Source: Actinocatenispora sp963815125
Lineage (GTDB): Bacteria > Actinomycetota > Actinomycetes > Mycobacteriales > Micromonosporaceae
DNA length: 64,000 bases
Assembly (NCBI GenBank): GCA_963815125.1
Contig: CAWFFM010000002.1
Span: 372,001-436,000, forward strand
Reading direction: 5' to 3'
Of the stretch, positions 10,001 to 18,308 are shown piece after piece. The position numbers and the translations under genes are program-made. The notes under the pieces are model-generated. The model did no database searches. It was not told the DNA's origin and saw only the letters and a list, made by a program, of their open reading frames with translations. Each line of letters starts with the position of its first letter. The stretch's first letter is position 1.

Positions 10001-10961
10001 TCCCGAGGACAACTTCTTCGACAGCGGCGGTCACTCGTTGCTCGCGATGCGGCTCACCGCATCGATCGAGGCCCGGCTGAAGATCCGGGCACCGCTCAGC
10101 GCGCTGTTCCAGGCACCGACACCGGCGGCGCTGGCCGCCCGGCTCGACGCGGCGATCCCCGATCTGGGACTGGCACCGCTACTCGCCCTGCGGGCCGAGG
10201 GGGACCGTACCCCGTTGTTCTGTCTTCACCCGGGTATGGGCTACGGCTGGTCCTACAGCCGCCTGCTGCCGCACCTGCCGGTGGACCGGCCGTTGTACGC
10301 GCTGCAGTCACCCGCGCTGGGCGAGGATGGCGAGCTGCCGGTGAGTATCGAGCAACTGGCCGAGGAATACCTCTGCCGGATCACCGCTGTCCAGCCGGCC
10401 GGGCCGTACCTGCTGCTCGGCAGGTCCTTCGGCGGGCTGCTGGGCTACCAGCTGGCGGCCCGGCTGCGCACGGCGGGCGAGCAGGTCGGGATGTTGGCGG
10501 TGCTGGACGCGGTGCCGGCCGCAGCCACCGGTGGCGCGACGGCACTGGATCCCGATCTGGTCGAGCAGGAGACACTGCATGTGTTGCGGCGCAACGGAGC
10601 CGCACCGGTCCCGGCGAGCGCAGCACTGGACCGGCCGGAGACCTTCGCGGCGGTACGCGCCGCGGACGGGCCGTTCCACGGCTGGTCGCAGCGGCGCCTG
10701 GCGCGGGCCGCGGACCTGTGCAGCCGGCACATCCAGCTGGCGAACAGCTACCGGCCACCACGTTTCGCCGGCGCGGTGACGTTGTTCTCCGCCCAGGCCG
10801 CACCCGGTGACCCCGATACGGCGGCGAAGGCGGCAGCCTGGCGGCGCCACGCCGACCGGGTCGACGTGCACGAACTCGACTGCGCGCACAGCGAGGTACT
10901 GATGCCGGGGCCGATCGCCAGGATCGCCGCCACCCTCGACGTGATCCTCAGGGAGTACTGA
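7074..10961 (+). CDS. NRPS module C-A-T-TE, probable chain-releasing synthetase (Val-like)
   Basis: A 1295-residue synthetase. The condensation domain starts LPLSPAQEGLLFH, the wording typical of DCL domains that follow an epimerase, with HHILIDGW near residue 141. Adenylation spans about 455-940 (YTSGSTGAPKG near 600, HGKVDR near 932). The carrier has FFDSGGHSLL (about 980-992). A type I thioesterase occupies about 1045-1295, with GRSFGG (Ser about 1119) and a late His in AHSEVL (about 1272). The hand-read code DAYWWGGTFK is close to the published Val code DAFWIGGTFK, so Val or a similar branched residue is likely. The TE suggests this is the last module of region 1 even though synthase genes follow it. 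Start and stop overlap or abut neighbours (GTGA at 7074), so translation is probably coupled. Confidence 0.94.
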   Translation: MTGGALADVLPLSPAQEGLLFHALLAAAGPDVYLVQARFRIDGPLDPASLRAAVDALLVRHPNLRACFRQLGGDQPVQLIPRRAPVPWTVVDLPDDTDGAEFERLLAADRSRRFDLARPPLLRAILVRFAQSSAELVLSMHHILIDGWSMPILAAELTALYTGRGGELAPAAPYRDYLSWLRDQDAVMAGKIWQTALSGATPTLLRPAAPGAPQSRPSEVEFALGAERTAALRRRAATAGCTLNTLTQVAWGLVLSRMTGSRDVVFGAVVSGRPAELAGVQSMVGLLINTVPVRLRTRPGEQVDELLHRLQDEQGQLTPYHHVPLVETQRAVGAGELFDTVLAFESFPQPDGAADPGGLQLVEVRDATHYPLTVTVLAGQRLWLRLSHRPDCVGQAEAELIVARLVRALEQLADGGPVERIDVLPATERQQVLPAPDREAERWAGSVIPQRFAAQVAATPQAVAVRAGGRVLSYAQLAEWADELAHQLLDAGVGPETPVAVLLERSVPLVVAQLAVLQAGGHYVPLDDRQPAARLTRLLGDCAAKHLLAQHTPDWLPPGVRCLGVPDRTVDAAAPPRTTVLAAANARTGPAPDSAAYVMYTSGSTGAPKGVVATHRNVLALASDHRFSAEAHRRVLLHSPHTFDAATYELWVPLLNGGTVVIAPPGPLEPRALAALLTEHRVSALWLTAELFRTVVDLVPDALAGVAEVWAGGDVLSPEAVGQAQRCCPDLRVVNGYGPTETTTFATCHPVVRPAPPAPVPIGRPLDDARTYLLDARLRPVPVGVTGELYVGGAGVTRGYLGQPAGTAERFVADPYAPDPGGRMYRTGDLARWNTGGELEFLGRADSQVKIRGHRIDPAEIEAVLESCPAVRRAVVVVRPDPAGGRRLTGLVMVRSGSGLDQVRQHAADQLPRHLLPTAYLAVDHLPLTPHGKVDRAALPDPVPAVGTVVRAVPRSSREQTLCQLFAAVLGVPEVGPEDNFFDSGGHSLLAMRLTASIEARLKIRAPLSALFQAPTPAALAARLDAAIPDLGLAPLLALRAEGDRTPLFCLHPGMGYGWSYSRLLPHLPVDRPLYALQSPALGEDGELPVSIEQLAEEYLCRITAVQPAGPYLLLGRSFGGLLGYQLAARLRTAGEQVGMLAVLDAVPAAATGGATALDPDLVEQETLHVLRRNGAAPVPASAALDRPETFAAVRAADGPFHGWSQRRLARAADLCSRHIQLANSYRPPRFAGAVTLFSAQAAPGDPDTAAKAAAWRRHADRVDVHELDCAHSEVLMPGPIARIAATLDVILREY

Positions 10962-10963
10962 CC

Positions 10964-13900
10964 ATGTCGCACATCGACGACGGGCCGGCGGAGTACGAGT
11001 TCCCGGTCTCCGCCGAGCAGGCCCGGCTGCTGGTGCTGGACCGGATGCATCCAGGGAGCACCCAGTACCACGTACCGGCCGCCTTCGCGGTGCACGGGCC
11101 GTTCGAGCTGGACGCCTTCCGCGCCGCGCTGGTCGCGCTGATCGCCCGGCACGAATCGCTGCGGACCGTGTTCCGGGCCGACGGCGACGGCTACCGGCAG
11201 CTGATCACCGACCAGGCCGAGCCTCCCCTGACGATCCAGCGGTACCTGACACCCGAACAGGCGCCGGCCACGCTGCTCGCCGCCGCCGGCCAGCCGTTCG
11301 ACGTCGGCACCGGTCCACTACTTCGGTGCAGCGTCCTCGCACTCACCGACGGCAGCCACCGCATCCTGTTGACCGCACACCACATCGTCTGCGACGGCTG
11401 GTCACTGCAGATCGTGCTGCGCGAACTCGCCACCACCTACCGGGCGGTCGTCCAAGGCCGGCCGGAAGAGCTGGAACCGTTGCCGATCCAGTACCCGGAC
11501 TACGCCGCATGGCAGCAGGAGCAGCTCACCGCCGGCGCCGCCGACACCGCCGTCGAGCACTGGCGCGACCTGCTGCGCGGCGCGCCCGAGCGGCTCGAAC
11601 CACCTACCGACCGGCCGCGTCCGGCCGTGCAGTCCACCGCCGCGTCCGCCGCCCGCTTCGTCCTGCCCGCCGCCCAACGCCACCGGCTCGCCACCCTGGC
11701 CGGATCCTGTGCCGCGACACCGTTCATGGTGCTCTTCGCGGCGTACACCGCCTTCCTGAGTCGGATCAGCGGTCAGCAGGACCTGGTGGTCGGCGTACCG
11801 GTGTCCGGTCGGGACCGTGCCGAGGTGCAGGGCATGGTCGGCATGCTGACCAACACGCTCGCACTGCGTACCGACCTTTCCGGTGCGCCGACCGGCGCGG
11901 AACTGGTGGGTCGGGTCCGCGACATGGTGCACGCCGGCCGGCAGCACCAGCACGCACCGTTCAGCGCCGTGGTTGACGCGCTCGCTCCCCGACGTCAACT
12001 CAGCCACGATCCGGTGGTGCAGGTCGCGTTCGCCTACGACGACGACACCGAACTGCGGCTCGACCTCGCCGAGTGTCGGGTCGACCGGGTCGAACTCGCG
12101 CTCGAGGCGGCGAAGTTCGATCTGCTGCTGTATGTGGAACGGCAGGGCCCCGACCTCGCCGCGCGGCTCATCCACCGTAGCGACCTGTACGAGGAGGCGA
12201 CGGTACGCCGCTGGGCGGACAGCTTCCAGGTGCTGCTCGGCGGCCTGCTGGACGAACCGCACCGGCCGGTGACGCAGCTGCCGCTGCTCGATGCCACCGA
12301 ACGTGACCGCCTTCTGCGGCAGGGCACCGGGCCTGCGGTGCGAGCCCCGTCGCGGCTGATCCCCGACCTGGTGGCAGACCAGGCCGCGACCAGACCCGAA
12401 GGGGTCGCGCTGGTGCACGGCGATACCGTGCTCAGCTACCGGGAACTGCTCGAGCGCGCCGACCGGATCGCCGAACGACTGCGCACGGTCGGGGTCGGAC
12501 CTGACGTCCCGGTCGGCGTGTGCCTGCCCAGGGGTGTGGAGATGGCGGTGGCCGCCCTTGCCGTGGTCCGGGCAGGTGGCGCCTACCTGCCGCTGGACCC
12601 GGCCCAGCCGGTCGCCCGACTCAACTACCTGCTGACCGCGGCGCGGGCCCGGCTGGTCCTCACCGCCGGCCCGACGGAACTGGGTGTACCCGCTGCGGTG
12701 GTGGCGCCCGGCGCCGTCTCGCTGACCCTGCCCGGAGGGCTCGCCACCCGGCCCGCCACCCGCGTCCCGGCCGGGTCCCGTGATCTCGGCTACCTGCTCT
12801 ACACCTCCGGCTCCACCGGTACGCCGAAGGGTGTCGCGGTGGAGCATCGTGCGCTGGCCAACCTGGCCACCGCGGTGCGCGCACAGTTCCCGGTCACCGG
12901 CCGGGACCGGGTACTGCAGTACGTCTCGTTCGGCTTCGACGTCGCCGTGTCGGACCTGTTCTTCGCCTGGACGGCCGGCGCCGAGCTGCACATCGCCGGT
13001 GAACACGAACGCCTCGGCGAGGCACTGTACGACCGGCTACGGGACTCGGCGATCACCTACGCCTTCCTGCCGCCCGCTGCGGCGATGTCGCTGCCCTGCC
13101 CGCCCGGCGCACTGCCGGCGTTACGGACCCTCGCGATCGGGGGCGAACCGTGCCCGGCCGAACTGGTGGAGCGGTGGGCGACCGCCGGGCGACGGCTGAT
13201 CGACGCGTACGGACCGAGCGAATGCAGCGTGTACGCCACGCTGGCCGCACTGCACCCCGGTGAGCCGGTACGGATCGGCAGGCCGGTGGCCAACAGCCGG
13301 GCGTACGTGCTCGACGCGCGGCTGGAGCCGGTACCGGTGGGTGTCACCGGCGAGCTCTATCTGACCGGTGCCGGACTGGCCCGTGGATACGCCGGCCAGC
13401 CCGGTATGACCGCCGAACGGTTCGTCGCCGACCCGTTCGGGCCGCCCGGCGCGCGGCTGTACCGCACCGGCGACCTGGCTCGTTACGACGACGACGGTGT
13501 GCTGTCCTACCTGGGACGTACGGACAGCCAGGTGAAGGTGCGCGGCTTCCGGGTCGAGCTCGGTGAGGTCGAGACGGTACTGGCCGGCCATCCGCAGGTG
13601 CGCGAGGCGGCCGCCACCGTGCTCGGTGCGGGCGCGGACCGTCGGCTGGTCGCGTACGTGGTCGCCACGCCGGGCGCCACCCCAGCCGCGGCCGCACTGC
13701 GTACCTGGCTGTCCGCCCGGCTGCCCGGCTACCTGGTGCCCGACACGGTCGTGGCGTTGGATGCGCTGCCGCTCGGCCCATCCGGCAAACTCGACCGGGC
13801 CAGGCTGCCGGAACCGCCCGGGGAAAGGCCGGAACTGGACCAGCCCTACCTCGCGCCGACGAGCGTGACCGAGCGTCAACTGACCGCGATCTGGTCGCGG

Positions 13901-14194
13901 GTACTGGGCCTGCCCCGCATCGGTGTACACGACAACTTCTTCGAACTGGGTGGCAACTCGATCCGACTGCTGGCGGTGCTGACCGCGCTGCGTGAGCAGC
14001 GGAGCGGCGTCGATCTGGTCGAACTGTTCCGGTACCCGACGATCGCCGCACTGGCCACCCATCTGGACCGGCCCGCCGCCCGGCCGGCCGACACCGATCC
14101 CACCCGGCGCGGTCAGGACCGGCGCGAACGGTTGACCGCGCGTAGGGCACAGACCCGTACCCGCACCATCTCAGCGAAAGGCGACCGGACATGA
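10964..14194 (+). CDS. NRPS module C-A-T
   Basis: A 1076-residue synthetase that starts two bases after the previous stop. Condensation covers about 10-440 with HHIVCDGW near residue 139. Adenylation covers about 465-950, with LYTSGSTGTPKG near 612, an A5 core reading AYGPSECS rather than YGPTE, and SGKLDR near 940. The carrier has NFFELGGNSIR near 990-1001, followed by an Arg-rich tail that could dock to the KS-T protein encoded next. The hand-read code is DVSFAGAVYK, which I do not recognise; an unusual or non-proteinogenic substrate is possible but unproven. Because the preceding gene carries the TE, this module probably works upstream of it in the assembly line. Its stop overlaps the ATG of the next gene. 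Confidence 0.93.
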   Translation: MSHIDDGPAEYEFPVSAEQARLLVLDRMHPGSTQYHVPAAFAVHGPFELDAFRAALVALIARHESLRTVFRADGDGYRQLITDQAEPPLTIQRYLTPEQAPATLLAAAGQPFDVGTGPLLRCSVLALTDGSHRILLTAHHIVCDGWSLQIVLRELATTYRAVVQGRPEELEPLPIQYPDYAAWQQEQLTAGAADTAVEHWRDLLRGAPERLEPPTDRPRPAVQSTAASAARFVLPAAQRHRLATLAGSCAATPFMVLFAAYTAFLSRISGQQDLVVGVPVSGRDRAEVQGMVGMLTNTLALRTDLSGAPTGAELVGRVRDMVHAGRQHQHAPFSAVVDALAPRRQLSHDPVVQVAFAYDDDTELRLDLAECRVDRVELALEAAKFDLLLYVERQGPDLAARLIHRSDLYEEATVRRWADSFQVLLGGLLDEPHRPVTQLPLLDATERDRLLRQGTGPAVRAPSRLIPDLVADQAATRPEGVALVHGDTVLSYRELLERADRIAERLRTVGVGPDVPVGVCLPRGVEMAVAALAVVRAGGAYLPLDPAQPVARLNYLLTAARARLVLTAGPTELGVPAAVVAPGAVSLTLPGGLATRPATRVPAGSRDLGYLLYTSGSTGTPKGVAVEHRALANLATAVRAQFPVTGRDRVLQYVSFGFDVAVSDLFFAWTAGAELHIAGEHERLGEALYDRLRDSAITYAFLPPAAAMSLPCPPGALPALRTLAIGGEPCPAELVERWATAGRRLIDAYGPSECSVYATLAALHPGEPVRIGRPVANSRAYVLDARLEPVPVGVTGELYLTGAGLARGYAGQPGMTAERFVADPFGPPGARLYRTGDLARYDDDGVLSYLGRTDSQVKVRGFRVELGEVETVLAGHPQVREAAATVLGAGADRRLVAYVVATPGATPAAAALRTWLSARLPGYLVPDTVVALDALPLGPSGKLDRARLPEPPGERPELDQPYLAPTSVTERQLTAIWSRVLGLPRIGVHDNFFELGGNSIRLLAVLTALREQRSGVDLVELFRYPTIAALATHLDRPAARPADTDPTRRGQDRRERLTARRAQTRTRTISAKGDRT

Positions 14195-16227
14195 CCGACG
14201 CACCAGCCGTGGCGATCGTGGGAATGAGCGGACGCTTTCCCGGTGCACCGGACCTGGACACCTACTGGACCAACCTGCGCGACGGGGTCTGCTCGATCAG
14301 CGACTTCAGTACCGCGGAGCTGATCGCCGCGGGCGTCGGGGCAGATGAACGGCGCAACACACGCTACGTCGCGGCCAAGGGGTATCTGGCGGACGCGGAC
14401 CGCTTCGAGGCGGAACTGTTCGGCTTCAACCGGACCGAGGCGGAGCTACTGGATCCGCAGCACCGGTTGCTGCTGGAGTGCACCTGGGCCGCGCTGGAGG
14501 ACGCGGGCATCGATCCGCGTGCCGCGCCGGCGCGTACCGGGGTGTACGTGGGTGGCAGCCCGAGCGAGCACATGATCGCCGCGCAGGCCGACCGGCGGCT
14601 CGCGGCCGAGCTGGGCGCGATGCAGGTCCGTACGTTGACCGACCGGGAGTTCCTGGCGCCGTGGCTGTCCTACCGGTTCGGCCTGGACGGCCCGAGCCTG
14701 TCCGTACAGGCCGCCTGCGCCACCTCGCTGGCCGCGGTGCATCTGGCCGTTCAGGCCCTGCTGCTCGGCGAGTGCGACACGGCCGTGGCCGGTGGGGTCT
14801 CCCTGGACTCGATCCACCGGCGGGGATATGTCCACCAGGAGGGCGGGATCCTGTCGCCGGACGGCAGGTGCCGGCCGTTCGACGAGAAGGCTGCGGGCAC
14901 CGTGGCCGGTAACGGTGTCGGGGTTCTCGTGCTGCGCCGGTTGGAGGACGCCGAGGCCGACCGGGATCCGGTACGCGCGGTCATCCGGGGCACCGCGGTG
15001 ACCAACGACGGGCGCGCGAAGCTCGGGTTCACCGCGCCCAGCGTGGACCGACAGAGCGCGGCGGTACTCGAAGCCTGGGCCGCGGCCGGCCTGCATCCCT
15101 CGGCCGCGCAGTACCTGGAGGCGCACGGGACCGCCACCCAGCTCGGTGACCGGGTCGAGGTGGCGGCGCTGAGCGCTGCGGTGGGGGATGCGGCGGACAA
15201 CCGCTGCGGTCTCGGCTCGGTGAAGTCCAACATCGGTCACCTGGATTCGGCGGCCGGGGTGGCCGCCCTGATCAAGGTGGTCCTGATGCTGGAGCACCGG
15301 ATGCTGGTGCCGACGGCCGGCGTGACCCGGGCACACGGCGATCTCCGGTTGTCCGACACGCCGTTCGACCTGTTGACCGGCAGCGCGCCGTGGCAACCGC
15401 CGACCGACGGTCCGCGGTTGGCCGGGGTCTGTGGCGCGGCCGTCGGTGGGACGAACGTCCATGTGGTGCTGGCCGAGGCACCAGACACCACCCGCTCGCA
15501 CGATCCGGCCCAGGGTCCGGAGCTGCTGCCCATCTCGGCCCGTACCCCCGAGCAGTTGCGGCGCGTCGCCGGCCGGTTGGCTGCCGCCCTGCGCGCGGCG
15601 CAGGCACCGGAGCTGGTCGACGTCGGTCACACCCTGCGTACCGGTCGTGCCCGGTTGGATGCGCGTACCTACGTGCTGGCCGCAGACACGGCAGCGGCCG
15701 TCGCCGCGTTGCAGGCGGTCGCGGACGGTGCCAGCCGACCGTCCGGCCGTGCCGGCGACGGGCTGCGGGCACTCGGGGACGCCTGGGTGGCGGGCGAGGA
15801 CGTGGCCTGGCCCGCGTCGGGTGACGGCGCGCGCCGGATCCATCTGCCCACCTATCCGTTCGCCGGCCAGCATCGGGGTGCGCTCTCGCTACCGGTTCCG
15901 ATGGACCCGGGCGAACTGTCCCCCACCGTGCCGGTGCCGGCCGGCCCCACCCCGGTGAGTTCGGCCGCCGTACTGGATCTGCTGGGTGCCGGGCTCGGGC
16001 TGACCGGCCCCGAACAGCTGGACCTGACCTACTTCGCCGTCGGCGGCGATTCGCTGACCGCCGTCCATCTGGTCGGCCGGCTGCGCGACGAGTTCGACAT
16101 GGACGTGCCGATCGAGCTGTTCCTGGAGCAGCTGACGATCCGTGAACTCGCTGCTCGTATCGTCGCCGAGGAGACCGACGACGAGCTGCTCGGTTCGCTG
16201 CTCGACGAGATCGAGTCACAGGGATGA
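14191..16227 (+). CDS. AT-less polyketide synthase protein, KS-T
   Basis: A 678-residue protein. The ketosynthase (about 5-430) has an intact triad: Cys176 in QAACATSL, His312 in EAHGTATQLGD, His350 in SNIGHLDS. Next comes the usual KS-to-AT linker (LLPISARTPEQLRR) and then directly the usual post-AT linker (HLPTYPFAGQHRG). The whole acyltransferase is missing while both flanking linkers remain. The carrier near 590-665 carries FAVGGDSLTAV (Ser621), with a GGDS motif more NRPS-like than PKS-like. The protein should do one chain extension if its carrier is charged by an acyltransferase in trans; the only AT seen here is in the PKS at 38851. The ATG overlaps the stop of the preceding NRPS gene, and the end overlaps the P450 gene (ATGA). 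Confidence 0.92.
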   Translation: MTDAPAVAIVGMSGRFPGAPDLDTYWTNLRDGVCSISDFSTAELIAAGVGADERRNTRYVAAKGYLADADRFEAELFGFNRTEAELLDPQHRLLLECTWAALEDAGIDPRAAPARTGVYVGGSPSEHMIAAQADRRLAAELGAMQVRTLTDREFLAPWLSYRFGLDGPSLSVQAACATSLAAVHLAVQALLLGECDTAVAGGVSLDSIHRRGYVHQEGGILSPDGRCRPFDEKAAGTVAGNGVGVLVLRRLEDAEADRDPVRAVIRGTAVTNDGRAKLGFTAPSVDRQSAAVLEAWAAAGLHPSAAQYLEAHGTATQLGDRVEVAALSAAVGDAADNRCGLGSVKSNIGHLDSAAGVAALIKVVLMLEHRMLVPTAGVTRAHGDLRLSDTPFDLLTGSAPWQPPTDGPRLAGVCGAAVGGTNVHVVLAEAPDTTRSHDPAQGPELLPISARTPEQLRRVAGRLAAALRAAQAPELVDVGHTLRTGRARLDARTYVLAADTAAAVAALQAVADGASRPSGRAGDGLRALGDAWVAGEDVAWPASGDGARRIHLPTYPFAGQHRGALSLPVPMDPGELSPTVPVPAGPTPVSSAAVLDLLGAGLGLTGPEQLDLTYFAVGGDSLTAVHLVGRLRDEFDMDVPIELFLEQLTIRELAARIVAEETDDELLGSLLDEIESQG

Positions 16228-17462
16228 GGACCGCGATCGGTACGCCGACCGACGCCGCGGCGGTGGCCGCCATCGACCTGCTCGACCCGGAGCTGCACGC
16301 GAGTACGGACCTGTCCCCGCTGTGGCGCTGGTTGCGTGCGCACGAACCGGTCCGGTGGCAGGACACCGAGGACGGGGAACGGGCCGGGTTCTGGAATGTG
16401 ACCCGACATGCCGACGTGCTGCGGGTGGTACGCGATCCCGTCACCTTCACCTCCGCGCAGGGCAACATGCTCGGTACGTTGTTGCGCGGCGGTGATCCTG
16501 GGGCCGGCCGGATGTTGGTCGTCACCGACGGGCCGTTCCACACGGCGCTGCGGCGGGTGCTCTCGGCCGGGTTCGGTCCACGCTTCCTCGGGCCGGTCAC
16601 CCGGTCCATCGCCCGGGCCACCGGGGAGCTTCTGGCCGGGTTGGTGGCGCGTGGGGGCGGTGACTTCGTCACCGAGGTGGCCGCACAGATCCCGTTGGGC
16701 GCGATCTGTGAGCTGCTGGGTGTGCCGGAGGCGGACCGTCCCCGGGTACTGGCATTGACCGGTGCGGCGATGCTCACCGAACCGGGTGCGCGGGTGGACC
16801 TGGAGGCACGGATCGCGCAGAGCGAGATCCTGGTCTACTACACCCGGCTGGCCGCCGAGCGCCGGGACGCACCGGGCAGCGACATCATCAGCCTGCTGGT
16901 CGAGTGCACTGTGGACGGACGTGCGCTCACCGAGGAGGAGATCCTCCTCAACTGCTACAACCTCATCATCGGTGGGGACGAGACGGCCCGTCTCGCGTTG
17001 GCCGGTGGGTTGCTCGCGCTCGCTGACTGCCCGCAGCAGTGGGACGCGCTGCGGGCCGATCCAGCTCTGGTGACGCCCGGAACCGAGGAGATCCTGCGCT
17101 GGACCACGCCGGCGGCCCATGTCGGCCGCCGCGTCAGCACCGACACGGAGCTGGGCGGACGGCGGCTGGCGGCCGGCGACGTGGTGGCGTTGTGGACGGT
17201 CTCCGCCAACCGGGACGAGCAGGTGTTCGACGGGCCGGACAGCTTCGAGCTGGGTCGCCGGCCGAACCGGCACCTCACCTTCGGGCACGGGCCACATTTC
17301 TGTCTGGGCGCCCAACTGGCCCGCACCGAGATCCAGGTGCTGCTCGCCCGGCTGCGTGAGTCGGTGGCGCGGATCGAGGTGACCGGCCCGGTGGAATGGT
17401 TGGCGTCCAACTTCATCAGCGGGTTGCGCAGCCTGCCGGTCGCGCTCACCGCCGCCCGCTGA
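16224..17462 (+). CDS. Cytochrome P450
   Basis: A 412-residue soluble bacterial P450. The heme-binding loop is FGHGPHFCLG with the axial Cys at about 360. The ExxR pair is in EEILRW, and the I-helix reads IIGGDETAR, with acid-Thr oxygen-activation residues present. Its ATG overlaps the KS-T stop by four bases, so it belongs to the operon as its last gene. In this setting it most likely hydroxylates or cross-links the peptide, or acts on a carrier-bound amino acid; the sequence alone does not say which. No ferredoxin or ferredoxin reductase gene lies nearby, so electrons must come from elsewhere. Confidence 0.95.
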   Translation: MRTAIGTPTDAAAVAAIDLLDPELHASTDLSPLWRWLRAHEPVRWQDTEDGERAGFWNVTRHADVLRVVRDPVTFTSAQGNMLGTLLRGGDPGAGRMLVVTDGPFHTALRRVLSAGFGPRFLGPVTRSIARATGELLAGLVARGGGDFVTEVAAQIPLGAICELLGVPEADRPRVLALTGAAMLTEPGARVDLEARIAQSEILVYYTRLAAERRDAPGSDIISLLVECTVDGRALTEEEILLNCYNLIIGGDETARLALAGGLLALADCPQQWDALRADPALVTPGTEEILRWTTPAAHVGRRVSTDTELGGRRLAAGDVVALWTVSANRDEQVFDGPDSFELGRRPNRHLTFGHGPHFCLGAQLARTEIQVLLARLRESVARIEVTGPVEWLASNFISGLRSLPVALTAAR

Positions 17463-17485
17463 GTACGGGGTCGGTCCTTCAGCGG
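17456..17485. terminator. Possible bidirectional terminator between convergent genes
   Basis: CCGCTGA at 17456-17462 and TCAGCGG at 17479-17485 are perfect complements with a 16-base loop. Each arm contains the stop codon of one of the two convergent genes (P450 on +, SDR on -). The stem is only seven base pairs and has no T tract, so this is a weak call. Confidence 0.35.
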
Positions 17486-18306
17486 AACTGTGGCCGCAGG
17501 TAGGCGTCGAACATCCGGTCACCGCCCAGTCGGCGCAGCTGCACCATGGTCTTGGCGGCGGGCGTGATGACGTAACGGGTGCGTGGGCGGGTGGCGGTGA
17601 CTGCCCGCTCGACCACCTTGGCGACCGTCTCGGGCGGTGCGGAGAGCAGGGTCGAGGCGTACGACGCGGCCATCCGCTTGTCGACGGCGGAGTTGAGTGC
17701 GGCGTACGGACCCGACGGGGTGGCCGCACCGGCGAGGGTGCCGGCGGCGACGTCACCGAACCCGGTCCGGATCAGGCCCGGCTCCAGGAGGCTGACCTTG
17801 ATGCCGAACGGTGCTGTCTCGAACCGCAGCGCGTCGGTGATCGCCTCGACCGCGTACTTGCTCGCGTGGTAGTAACCGCCGACCGGGAAGGTGAACCGGC
17901 CGCCCATCGAGCCGATGTTGACGATGCGGCCCCGTCGGGCGGCGCGCATGCCGGGCAGCACCAGCTGGGTCATCCGGGCCAGGCCGAAGACGTTGGTCTC
18001 GAACTGGCGGCGTACCGCGTCGAGGTCGGTCTCCTCGATGGTGCCGTATTCGCCGTAGCCGGCATTGTTGACCAGCACGCCCACCGAACCGTGCTGGGCC
18101 TGCACCGTCTCGACCGCGGTCCGCATCGACTTCTCGTCGGTGACGTCGAGGGGGAGGGTGCGGGCGCCGGCCTCGGCGAGGTCGGCGATGCTCTCGGTCC
18201 GGCGGGCGGTGGCGTAGACGGTGAGGTCGCTGCGACCGAGTAGTCGTCTGGCCGCCGCCCGGCCGATGCCTGAGGATGTTCCGGTGATCAGTACTGCGGT
18301 ACTCAT
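17479..18306 (-). CDS. Short-chain dehydrogenase/reductase (SDR)
   Basis: A 275-residue classical SDR. It has the nucleotide-binding TGTSSGIG near residue 10, LVNNAGYGEYG, an active-site Ser in NIGSMGG, and YYHASKYAV giving the YxxxK pair. It is probably an NAD(P)-dependent alcohol/ketone oxidoreductase of unknown substrate. The ATG at 18306 follows CAGGAG and begins MSTAVLITG, the expected SDR N-terminus; longer forms would add an Arg/Pro-rich segment unlike the family. It starts two bases after the stop of the TetR gene, so the two form a unit and the regulator probably controls it. It converges on the P450 gene, so it need not belong to the NRPS pathway. Confidence 0.92.
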   Translation of the reverse strand: MSTAVLITGTSSGIGRAAARRLLGRSDLTVYATARRTESIADLAEAGARTLPLDVTDEKSMRTAVETVQAQHGSVGVLVNNAGYGEYGTIEETDLDAVRRQFETNVFGLARMTQLVLPGMRAARRGRIVNIGSMGGRFTFPVGGYYHASKYAVEAITDALRFETAPFGIKVSLLEPGLIRTGFGDVAAGTLAGAATPSGPYAALNSAVDKRMAASYASTLLSAPPETVAKVVERAVTATRPRTRYVITPAAKTMVQLRRLGGDRMFDAYLRPQFR

Positions 18307-18308
18307 GG

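Noticed and set aside
16224..18306. SDR at 17479 as a tailoring enzyme of the first NRPS cluster
   Set aside because: It is on the opposite strand and paired with its own TetR regulator; nothing ties it to the NRPS operon.
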